64,000 nucleotides of DNA, taken from the NCBI GenBank assembly GCA_022432975.1, contig CM039508.1:24429278-24493277 (forward strand), in the 5' to 3' direction. The notes under the pieces were generated by a model. The model made no database searches and was not told the origin of the DNA. It saw only the letters and a list, made by a program, of their open reading frames with translations. The DNA is from Begonia masoniana (taxonomy: Eukaryota > Streptophyta > Magnoliopsida > Cucurbitales > Begoniaceae). Positions within the stretch are counted from its first letter, which is position 1, and each line of letters opens with the position of its first letter. A program made the position numbers and the translations under genes. Of this stretch, positions 23,779 through 33,774 are shown piece by piece.

Positions 23779-23878
23779 NNNNNNNNNNNNNNNNNNNNNN
23801 NNNNNNNNNNNNNNNNNNNNNNNNNNNNNNNNNNNNNNNNNNNNNNNNNNNNNNNNNNNNNNNNNNNNNNNNNNNNNN
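23779..23878. other. Assembly gap, 100 N
   Basis: Exactly 100 N, the usual placeholder for a scaffold gap of unknown size. Confidence 0.99.
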
Positions 23879-24360
23879 CGAAGTTCTTGATTGCGGATAA
23901 ATCAAAGGACTTAGTTTGTAAATAAAAAAATCAAATTACGAGGTAAAACAAGATTAAAGTAACTGGAATTAAAAATTTATCAAGCAGTCACTCAATAGTT
24001 TTGAGGCAATAAAGTTGATGATTGTGTATACCACAAAATTAGTGAGAATAAATGATGTTTCTGGTTTTATATGTCACTGGCATTATATTAGCATGCAATG
24101 ATATAGACGTGTTGCACGAACCAGAAAATTTCTTTCAAGAAATTGAAAGAAATCTCTTGGGGATAGCCTCTTTTGTATTAGGAATCCAGATATAAAGAGG
24201 ATCGTTGGCGAATGTCTCTTGGATTATCCCAGAAGCGTATAGAGAAGGTTTTGACAAAGATTTGGAATGCAAGAGGCAAAATAGGAGGATACCCTCTGTT
24301 GCAAGGAAGACAAGATAAATAAAGTCAATGCCCTTCAATTTTTTTTTTTTTTTTTTTTTT
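23879..24360. other. Unrecognised DNA ending in a 22-base T run
   Basis: No gene recognised. A 100-codon minus-strand frame (24437-24135) crosses the T run into LTR sequence and shows no known domain. The T run (24339-24360) lies exactly at the broken left edge of the element B LTR. Confidence 0.5.
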
Positions 24361-25700
24361 GAATCAGTGTTACGGTAGGGAAATAATCGCCCCTTAATGA
24401 GACAGTGGATATTTATACTTTGGGAGAGTTGATCCAACTCCCAATTTCACAGGGGGATCTGAACAGTGTATCAGCCTTACTGTTAAGGGAGCTAATCCAA
24501 CCCTTAATGAGACAGTGGATATTTATACTTTGGGAGAGTTGATCCAACTCCCAATTTCACAGGGGGATCTGAACAGAAACAACGCATGAACAACTGAGAG
24601 GAGAAAGTAGAAATTGCATATTTAGGAATTCATGTTTCGGCATTTCATTCTTTTCTTTCTATCATTGCTTTGCTTACTTAGCATTAGGCTAATAGATGAG
24701 TTTTCTGATGTAGGTGAAGAAGTGACAGCAGGTGAATCCTCTGAGTTTATTGAGGGATAGACTGGTTGGGGGAGCACACTCATGCTACGGATCTGGTGAA
24801 CTGATGATGCGATTTAACTAATGTTTGTTGGTGAGAAGGTTTAGTTGACAGTGTTTGAAATTTAGAAATGTTAAGTTTCCATAACAGTTGTGGTTTCAGT
24901 ACTTTGAACACGTTTTGAGATTTTTCTGATAACGGTGATATGTCGAGTTTTAAATGTTATTTTTACTGGATTTGATTAATGTAATGGTTTGAGTTGTTTC
25001 TGAATGGTCTTGGAAAAGTAAGCAAATTCCTTTCTGTAATTGGTGTTGTGTATGTATAGTGAGGAGTAGTTGAAATGTACTCTGTTTTCTACCGGTAGAT
25101 GATGTCTATCGGTAAATGTTGAGTTATGTTGTCCATCGGAAGATGTAGGTTTAAGTCTATCGGATGATGTCTCAGTAAACTCATCGGCAGATGCGTGCTG
25201 ACGTCATCGGAAGGTGTAGGTTTAAGTCTATCGGATGTTGTCTCAGTAAACTCATCGGTGGATGTAGGAGGGTTTTTGTCGTTAGTCACCGGTGGATGTC
25301 GTGTGTAAATTCACCGGATGATGTAGGGAGTCTTTTGTCTTTTAGCGACCGGTGGATGTCGTGAGTAAAACCGTCGGAAAGTGTAGAGAATATTTTGTCA
25401 CTTTGTGACCGGATGATGTCTTTTGTTTTCTGTTTTCAGCCTCTTCCGTTGACTCGGTTCAGCGGCGGATGCGTTTGACCTTCGCCACTTTTAAAGAAAT
25501 TCGTGATTTAACTCTTGTTTTCTCTTGGACGAATATTTCTAACATTTCGCCCGATCATCCAAACACTTTTTATGATTTTGTTTAGCTTTCAGCTTGTTCA
25601 AATGATTTCCGCTGCAAGTAAAAAAAAATAATATGGTAGAAATTTTAGTCATGTACGGAGTTTGTGTGACAAACCGGGTTCAGATAACTCGGGCGTTACA
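24361..25700 (+). repeat. Element B 5' LTR, truncated on the left
   Basis: It ends GGCGTTACA at 25700, 3 bp before the primer site. It contains two copies of the ~118-bp hairpin block (24385-24580), the branch-like motif TTACTTAGCATTAGG at about 24674 with the acceptor GATGTAG|GTGAAG at 24707-24713, and the unexpanded repeat zone at 25085-25400 (ATGATGTC, ACGTCATCGG). This is the ancestral state of the array seen in D. Confidence 0.88.
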
Positions 25701-25703
25701 GTG

Positions 25704-25715
25704 TGGTATCAGAGA
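25704..25715 (+). promoter_or_regulatory. Element B primer binding site, initiator tRNA-Met type
   Basis: TGGTATCAGAGA, 3 bp after the LTR end, identical to that of D. Confidence 0.88.
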
Positions 25716-25856
25716 CATTCAGTTAAACCGTTCAAAAGATTACTCATCAGTGCCAGTCGTTGCATGGGAGTACTCCAACAACTGTAAGTGTTTACACTAG
25801 CTTTAGTAATTAGATGTTTATAAAAATAATTAACCCTGCGCAGGAATATAGCAAAA

Positions 25857-26723
25857 ATGTCTATACGACCGGGAAGGCCAAGAGTGCAGAGAGAGACACC
25901 AACTCCGGGAAGCACAGAAGATTCTAGTGTAATCGGACAGTTGACAGATCTAGTGCGACAGCAGGCAGAACTAATGCGCCAGCAATCCGATCAACTAGGA
26001 GTACTGCTGAACCGAGAGGTACAAGGAAGTGCCAACTCGGGTTCTAGCAATGAGCATTCCGGGGATAGATTCCGGAGACTAAGACCACCCACGTTTGATG
26101 GTCAGTCATTTGATCCTGTTGTGGCTGAAGGGTGGCTTAGGAAGATAGAGAGCATGTTTAGGTGCGCCAGCATAGGAGAAGGAGATAAGGTCACGTTAGC
26201 AACATTTCACTTGGCTGGCGAAGCACAACTCTGGTGGGAGACAATGGAGACCACCACCGACGTTTTAGCAATGCCCTGGTCCCGATTCAAAGATATTTTC
26301 TATGAGAAGTATTTCAACAGCACAGTCCAGACCGCGAAGAAGTTAGAATTTCTGAACCTGAAGCAGACCGGGTCTGTGGCCGAGTATAGTAGGCAGTTCG
26401 AGTCCCTGTCTAGGTTTGCTAGGCATTTTGCTCACAAGGACGAGGATAAGGTGTTCAAGTTTATGCATGGACTGAAGCCAGAAATTTACCGTGGGGTTAA
26501 ATTCTGTGGAATCAAGGGCTTGACCTTCAGTGAGGTTGTGCCCACTGCCTTGGAAGTGGAAGAAGCTGAAGGAAAGTGTGCAAGACCAAAGGAGGTCCCA
26601 CAAAGGTTTAACCAGCTATACCAACAAAGAGGAACGAAGAGGCCAAGTGAAGGCCAAAATAGCCAAGGAGTAGGGGGAAGGTACAGAATGTCAGGAAATT
26701 TCCCCAGTGTCCTAAGTGTTTGA
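25857..26723 (+). pseudogene. Element B gag, open to a late frameshift
   Basis: Gag forms the virus-like particle and packages the RNA. The ATG at 25857 follows the leader and gives MSIRPGRPRVQRETPTPG. Then come a Gln-rich coiled-coil-like stretch (about residues 27-50), LRRLRPPTFDGQSFDP-type start of the capsid domain (about 72-88), FHLAGEAQLWWETM and KDIFYEKYFNSTVQTAKKLEFLNLKQTGSVAEY. The frame is lost near 26695, where the following [12 protein letters not shown] and zinc-knuckle part continues in the frame of pol. In an intact relative gag and pol would therefore be read as one polyprotein. D carries a shortened copy of the same protein. Confidence 0.9.
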
Positions 26724-29700
26724 AGAACCATCCGGGGGAATGCAGACTGGGCCTTGGAAAGTGTTTCAACTGTGAGGAGGTTGGACACACGTTCAAGGAG
26801 TTCTCGAAGCCTAGAATCACCAGATGCTACAATTGTAACAAGGTCGGCCACAGTAGCAGAGATTGTCCAGTTCCTAAGAGTGACCCTACTATGATCAAAC
26901 CAAGAATATTCTCCATGACGGAGTCGGGTGAGGAACAACCTGCTGTGGTGTCAGGTACTATATTGATCAACTCTGTGCCTTCTTTTACTTTAATAGATTC
27001 TGGTGCCACACATTCATTTATAGCATCTGCTTTTGCTGATAAGTTAGACGTACAGTTCACCCCTTCCATGCATGTGTATAATGTTGCATTGCCTTCTGGT
27101 GAACGCATGCACTCCAACCAAGTGATACTTGGCAGCGAAGTGTTAGTAGGGAGTGTAAGCCTACCTGCTGATCTTATAATTATGGATATATTAGGATTTG
27201 ATGTAATCCTAGGAATGGACTGGTTGTTTAAGCATCATGCCACAATAGATTGTAGGACTGGAATAGTTAGCTTCCAACCCCCTGGTAGTTTGAAACACAC
27301 CTTTCAAGCCTCAAGGAAAAGTAAGGAAATGTCTGTAATGACTTCTATTAACACAAGACCCTCCCCATGTAGAGAATATTTGTGCTTTTTGGCCAGTGTT
27401 TTAGACACACAAACTGTAGAAAAATTGAACCCCAAGGATGTTTTAGTTGTCCAAAATTTTCCAGAAGTATTTCTAGATGATCTTCCTGGTTTGCCACCTG
27501 ATAGGGAAATTGAATTCGTGGTAGATGTTTACCCCGACGCTGAGCCAGTATCTAAGAATCCATATAGACTAGCACCAACAGAACTTAAAGAGTTGAAGAA
27601 ACAGTTAGAGGACTTGTTGGAAAAGGGGTTCATACACCCTAGCTTTTCACCATGGGGCGCACCTGTCCTTTTTGTCAAAAAGAAGGATGGATCAATGCGT
27701 ATGTGCATAGACTATAGAGAATTGAATAAGCTAACGGTCAAGAACAAATACCCTTTGCCGAGAATTGATGACTTATTTGACCAACTTAGGGGTGCAAGAG
27801 TTTTCTCTAAGATTGACCTTAGGTCCGGTTACTACCAGCTGAAGGTAAAATCCGAAGATATCCCAAAGACTGCCTTTCGCACAAGGTATGGACATTATGA
27901 GTTTTTGGTTATGTCTTTTGGTTTGACAAATGCTCCAGCAGCCTTCATGGATCTCATGAATAGGGTGTTTCACGAGTTTTTGGACAAATTTGTCATAGTA
28001 TTCATAGATGACATTCTAATCTATTCTAGAACTAAGGAAGAGCATGCAGGACACTTAAGCTTGGTGTTAGGATTACTGAGGCAACACCAACTTTATGCCA
28101 AATTTTCTAAGTGTGAGTTTTGGTTGGACAAAGTTCATTTTCTTGGTCATGTGATCTCTGGAGATGGGATATCTGTTGACCCAGCCAAGGTTCAAGCAGT
28201 TAAGGAATGGCCTCAACCGAAGAATGCCACTGATATCCGAAGTTTCCTTGGATTAGCAGGATATTATAGAAAATTCATCGAGGGATTTTCAAAGATTGCC
28301 ACACCCCTTACTATGTTGACAAGGAAGAATGTGAAGTATAATTGGACTGATAAATGTGAATCCAGTTTCCAGACCTTGAAACATAAACTGACCAATGCTC
28401 CAATTTTGACACTTCCTGTAGAAAATGGTAAGTTTAGCATTTACTGTGACGCATCCAAGGTTGGACTTGGCTGTGTCTTGATGCAAGAGGAAAGAGTAAT
28501 AGCTTATGCCTCAAGACAGTTAAAGACACATGAGAAGAACTATCCTACACATGACTTAGAACTAGCTGCCGTGGTCTTTGCATTAAAGATTTGGAGGCAC
28601 TACCTGTATGGACAAACCTGTGAGATATTTTCGGATCATAAAAGTCTGAAATATATTTTCACGCAAAAGGAACTGAATATGAGGCAACGTAGGTGGTTAG
28701 AGTTTGTCAAAGACTATGATTTTGAGATTAAGTACCACCCTAGCAAGGCGAATGTAGTAGCTGATGCTTTGAGTAAAGTGACCCCTTTAGTTTCTGCTTT
28801 GACTCTAGACATACCGATAGCTTTAGAGACAGAATTCCAAATATTTAACCTGGAAGCTGTGTCTAGTGTGTCAGCCATGCTTTCAGCCATATCTTTGAGG
28901 CCAACTATTTTGGAGAAAATAAAGGAAGTTCAAACGAATGACACTGAGTGTAATAAGTATAAGTTGTGCATAGATTCTACTGACAAGTCGGATTTCAACT
29001 GCTCAGCTGATGGAATTCTCAAGTTTTGAAATAGATGGTTTGTTCCGGCTGATACCGAGCTTAGGAAGGAGATCCTATCTGAGGCTTATTCCTCCAGAAT
29101 TTCTGTTCATCCTGGAAGTACGAAATTGTACAGGAATCTCAAGCAGCATTATTGGTGGCCAGGTATGAAGAGAAGTGTGGCGGAGTATGTGGAGTCATGT
29201 CTGGTCTGCCAGCAAGTCAAAGCTGAACATCAGAGACCCTCAGAAACATTACAACCCTTACCAATTCCTGAATGGAAATGGGAACAAATAACTATGGATT
29301 TTGATATAGGATTACCTAAAACAGTAAAAGGTCACGATGCAATCTGGGTAGTAGTTGATCGTTTAACCAAAGCAGCTCACTTTCTGCCAATGAAGATAAC
29401 ATACTCGATGAATCAATTGGCTGAGTTGTATGTGCACGAAGTTGTTAGACTGCATGGTATTCCAAACACCATAGTTTCAGACCGAGACTCCAGATTTACA
29501 TCTAAATTTTGGAAAAGTTTGCACAAGGCTATGGGGACGCAGCTTAGTTTTAGCACAGCCTTTCATCCTCAAACCGATGGACAATCCGAGAGAACTATCC
29601 AAACGTTGGAGGATATGCTTCGGGCTTGTGTGCTGGAATTTCAAGGTTCTTGGAGTAAGTATTTACCATTGGTTGAGTTCTCTTATAATAACAGTTTTCA

Positions 29701-30337
29701 GGCAACAATAGGCATGGCACCATACGAGGCATTGTATGGACGGAAGTGCAGATCTCCATTGTATTGGGATGAAGTTGGAGAGGCACAGTTGATTGGTCCT
29801 GACATTGTGCAGCAGACAGTGGAGAAGATTGCTCTTATCCGACAAAGGATCTTAACAGCTCAAAGCCGACAGAAAAGCTATGCAGACAAAAGACGAAGAG
29901 AATTAGAATTTGATGTTGGTAATGAAGTTTTCCTTAAGGTGTCACCTTTCAAAGGAGTTGTGAGATTTGGGAAAAGAGGCAAGTTAAACCCCAGATATAT
30001 TGGGCCTTTCCAAATCGTGAAGAGAATTGGGAAGTCAGCATATCAACTTCAGTTACCAGCCTCTCTAGAGGGAATTCATAATGTGTTTCACGTTTCCATG
30101 CTAAAGAAATGTGTTAGAGATCCTTCACAGATTATAGAACAGCAGAACATTGAAGTCCTTCCTACTCTTACTTATGAGGAGAAACCAGTAAGGATCTTAG
30201 ATTATGCAGTAAAGGTATTACGCAACAAGGAGGTTCCACTGGTAAAGGTCTTATGGCACAACCAGAATGTTGAGGAGACAACTTGGGAGCTCCAGCAGGA
30301 CATGATGGACCAATATCCGGAACTATTCAGGTACTGA
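26720..30337 (+). pseudogene. Element B pol with C-terminal gag part; one nonsense codon
   Basis: The frame opens inside the gag zinc-knuckle region: [14 protein letters not shown] (last Cys replaced by Phe) and an intact [14 protein letters not shown]. Protease follows with [10 protein letters not shown] (residues ~90-100). RT has [35 protein letters not shown] and the catalytic FIDDILIYS. RNase H has [12 protein letters not shown] and the Tekay-typical [21 protein letters not shown]. The stop TGA at 29027-29029 replaces an Arg codon CGA and the same frame goes on. Integrase has the HHCC finger (HPGST...CLVCQQ), MDFDIGLP (first Asp), VSDRDSRFTSKFW and [14 protein letters not shown]. The end has GPF and a chromodomain-like segment ILDYAVKVLRNKEVPLVKVL...ETTWELQQDM, ending TGA at 30335-30337. 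Confidence 0.93.
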
Positions 30338-30372
30338 ATTTTGAGGACAAAATTCTTTTAAGGAGGGTAGAT

Positions 30373-30830
30373 TGTAGCACCCGGTTCCATTGAGTCAAAA
30401 TTTAAATTATTATTAATGATGTACTTTTATAGAAGGGTTGGGGGAGTTATTGATTAGGTTAATGAATGACTAGGCAAGGGCAGAAAGGTAATTAGAGATT
30501 TAAAAATGGATAATGTATTTAAGGTTAGTTATTTGGGGTTTAGTGCTCGGTAGCCGCCACTAATTCCCTTATTTCTCTCCCGGCCTTCAGCTCTTCAACA
30601 GAAAACCTTCGAGCGATTTCTTCCTCACTCGATTCTCTTTCAACCTAGGTGAGCAGACTTCTGAAGTAGTTTGAAACCGAGCATTTCCAGGAGAGCCAGG
30701 TAAGTAAAGTTTGCTTGTGCCTTCGGGCCTACATCACAAAACGTTAGGATTGTGTTTACTGGGATATGTCTGTGTGTTATGCATCATGTTTTAAAAGTAT
30801 ACGAAAATGAATTTGAATGCATGTTGGCGT
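30373..30830 (+). repeat. Element B 3' LTR, first 458 bp, interrupted by element C
   Basis: It follows the polypurine tract TTTTAAGGAGGGTAGAT and starts TGTAGCACCCGG. It holds the TATA-like box TATTTAA at 30516-30522 and the splice donor CCAG|GTAAGT with the intron starting at 30700. The arm CCTACATCACAAAAC lies at 30728-30742. It stops at GTTGGCGT where element C begins. The rest of this LTR should lie beyond the right end of C, but the assembly gap there leads into other DNA. Confidence 0.9.
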
Positions 30831-32356
30831 TGTAACGACCCGGGGAGGATCGTCACGTGTCATGACTTTCCTTTAAACTTATCCGTACTTTTATACCTCT
30901 GTAATCGTAGTGTACTTTTTTTTTTTTTTCAGACTTATATCATATCTCATCTTAATTAAATTCGCTGAAATAACCGCGTTTAGCTTTCACTCCTGCCGAT
31001 CGCTAAACGACAAACATCTAGTTGTTCTACCGGTCAGCACGTGCATCTCACATGATTCATTAAACATCTATCGGCAGGCACACATATTTGCATCTGCCGA
31101 CAGTCACGTGCAACTCGTGTGACCAATTAAAACACCGTTCAATTATACAACGGAAGCCACCTACATCTACCGATGAGAGAACAATAGACGATGCTCTCAT
31201 CTGCCGATGGCAAATACTCTATATCTGCCGATGACGTGGCATCACATCTTCCGGTAACTTAACTCACTACTCATACCGATCGCCAGATAACAGACATTGT
31301 CGTCATCTGCCGATGGCTTAAGGCAACTACATCTTCCGACAGATTAACTCACATCATCTGCCGATGACGTGGCACTACATCTGCCGATGGCAACACACAA
31401 CATCTGCCGATGACATTTATACTACATCTTCCGATAGATTAACTCACATCATCTGCCGATGACGTGGCACTACATCTTCTGGTAGATTAACTCACATCAT
31501 CTGCCGATGACGTGGCACTACATCTGCCGATGGCAACACACAACATCTGCCGATGGCATATCGTCTGCTGATGACGTCAGCCGGAAGACAAATACTTTTC
31601 CTCTTCCGATGACGTCCTCCGGAAGACAGACTTACCCGACTCCCATCGCAATCCTCCTGTCGATTTCTACACTTCAAAATAACACATCTCCTGCCGATAG
31701 ACAAGTACTTTCATCTACCGACTACTAAACATTAACCTAACATCTTCTTCTTCCGGTAGACAAGCAAACTTCATCTACTGATTTCTAAACTCCATAATAA
31801 CACTCACACCTTCCGATAGACAAATACATTTCGTCTACCGGCAGCACAAACATCATAACTTCAAACTTAATACCGGGACACCAACAGAATAAACCACAGA
31901 TTCATTAAAACTCATACAGCGGATGACGTCAGCCGGAAGACTAAACCGACAAACATCTACCCTTCGGCATCTGCCGATGACGTCAGCCGGAAGACTACCT
32001 CTTCCAGCTTCCGTCTTATGGTAGAGAACTCTGAATCATCAAATGACTCCTTCCAACAGAAAGAAAACACAACTCATTCAAAATGCATATAGCGGAAGAC
32101 TTAAGCAACTGACCATTTATAAATCTATATAATCATTCCCTGACTCAATGATCCACTAGACAGTTTCAAAGCTCAACGTTTTAAATAATCTCATCCTACT
32201 TAAACTACCATATTCTTTAACATACTGTAACATAAGAGTCTTAACCAGGGGTCATAAATCGCCTCTCCAGTCCCGCACTGTCACCTTGAGCATCCTCCAG
32301 CAACCAGCCTTAAGCATCCCCTTTGAACATAACATCCTCACCTGAACCTTCTTCAC

Positions 32357-33037
32357 CTACACCATAAGGTTTAACTATAAGCCTAATGCTTAGTAAGGAA
32401 TGCATGCTGACAGATATACATGAGTACACAATTTAAAGGGACATAAGTTCATAAATCATTCTTCATTCATGTTCATCTTTATCCTTTACATAACATGTAT
32501 TAAGGCAGGGAACGAGGGAGGAAGACTGGGGTACATAGTCATTTGCCTATCGCGGCAGTCGTGCATAATCATTTGCCTATCGCGGCAATCATGATACATC
32601 ACTCGGCCTCCCCAGTGGGAGAATTCGCGAGCCATACATATCATTAACTCGGCCTCCACCAGTGGGAGATTTCGCGAGTCATACATATCATTACTCGGCC
32701 TCCACCAGTGGGAGAATTCGCGAGTCATACATAGCATAGTCCTTTCGTCATACATAGCATAGTCCTTTCCCCGTTCTGCACTTAATTATGGTTACATTTA
32801 CTTTTCATATTCTCTACTTAATCATAAACGTGGGCATAATACATAGACATGAGGTTCACAGAGAAAAGTCATACCATAAGGACAAGTAGAACATCCTGTA
32901 ACTTTACATTTACTTACACAACTTCTTCATGTCGTGGAAATAACAAATCATAGTCAACAAGTTAACATTTCAGTGATTTCCTAATACCCTTGCGGTGTAG
33001 GGCCCTAGTGGCCGGAAATCTCAACACATTCACTTAC
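32357..33037 (-). other. Intron-like module of the C 3' LTR
   Basis: Minus donor CCAG|GTAAGT at 33037. Plus-strand arms are CCTACACCATAAGG (32356-32369) and CCTTGCGGTGTAGG (32988-33001). As RNA they form 14 pairs with one wobble and one mismatch. The branch-like TTACTAAGC is at about 32387-32395. Confidence 0.6.
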
Positions 33038-33564
33038 CTGGATTCCTTAGCAATCCGAGCTTCTTTCCTTTAAACTTCTTCACCTAAAACATGTACATTA
33101 CAGTAGTTAAAACAAAGTCCTAATAGTCCTAATCATAAACCGTCCTAGGATCTAATAGCTAAAGTCATTCCGATTCCTCTGTTGACACACTGCAGTCTGA
33201 AATCCGAAACTAGGTGGACAGGTTTTACCATTGATTAAATCCGAGTTGGTTACTTAAAATGCTCAGAATCGATTCGGGATGACATTTCTACTCTCAGATT
33301 TTAAAAAGTCTAAAGCTACTCGGCCACTGCTAAAAATATCCGAACTCAGTGCCGAGCTGAAAACAGAGCTCTATTTACTAATGAATGACTACATTGTCCA
33401 TTTCATACCTCGGGTGTGGATTTGCAGAGAAGAGCAAGCTCGAAACCGGTCGTCGGCAGAGGAAAGTTCTGGTAGCCGAGAGCAAGAACTTGGAAGAGAA
33501 GAAATCGCCGAGAGGGAATGTCGGCTACAGTGGCAATAAAATGAGATTTAAGGTTTCCATTTCC

Positions 33565-33572
33565 TATTTATA
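33565..33572 (-). promoter_or_regulatory. TATA box of the element C 3' LTR
   Basis: On minus GTATAAATAGG, a strong plant TATA box, lying 160 bp into the LTR and about 530 bp upstream of the splice donor. In the 5' LTR the same place falls in the gap. The RNA start is expected about 25-35 bp downstream, by inference. Confidence 0.65.
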
Positions 33573-33774
33573 CTAAATCCATCGATTTTAATTTACAAAA
33601 CTGCCACCCAACCTAGTTTTACTTAACTTGTAATAATTTATCTTAACATTAAATTTTAAATCATAAAGGTTAAATAAGAGGGTGACAATGAAAATGGTCA
33701 GAAAATCACCTGGCCGAAACGTCGGGTGTTACATCCACCCCTCCTTAAACAAAATTTTCGTCCTCGAAAATTGC

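Larger units (their letters stand above)
24361..30830 (+). mobile_element. Element B: Tekay-like Ty3/Gypsy element, coding nearly complete
   Basis: Order: 5' LTR part (24361-25700), primer site, gag, pol (protease, RT, RNase H, integrase, chromodomain-like tail), polypurine tract, 3' LTR part (30373-30830). The 5' LTR lacks its beginning, cut at the T run. The 3' LTR has only its first 458 bp because element C inserted there. Together the two parts nearly rebuild one LTR of the same family as D, with only about 1.5 units of the 71-bp repeat. Coding damage is slight: one frameshift near 26695 and one CGA-to-TGA nonsense change at 29027-29029. It is therefore a fairly young insertion. Confidence 0.93.
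30831..33733 (-). repeat. Element C 3' LTR (2903 bp)
   Basis: Ends TGTAACGACCCGGGG and CGTCGGGTGTTACA. It contains many copies of CATCTGCCGATGACGTGGCA or CCGATGACGTCAGCC-like words at 31190-31990, a TATA box and the intron-like module. Three direct repeats of ~60 bp with ACTCGGCCTCCACCAGTGGG lie at 32600-32725. Just outside is the polypurine tract (minus TTAAGGAGGGGTGGA). Confidence 0.93.

Noticed and set aside
23514..23925. Frames crossing the first N gap
   Set aside because: Their length comes from N translated as unknown residues.
24135..24437. 100-codon minus-strand frame with a poly-Lys stretch
   Set aside because: The lysines are the 22-base T run; it starts in LTR DNA and shows no known protein.
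26486..26938. 150-codon minus-strand frame inside element B
   Set aside because: Shadow of gag and pol on the coding strand.
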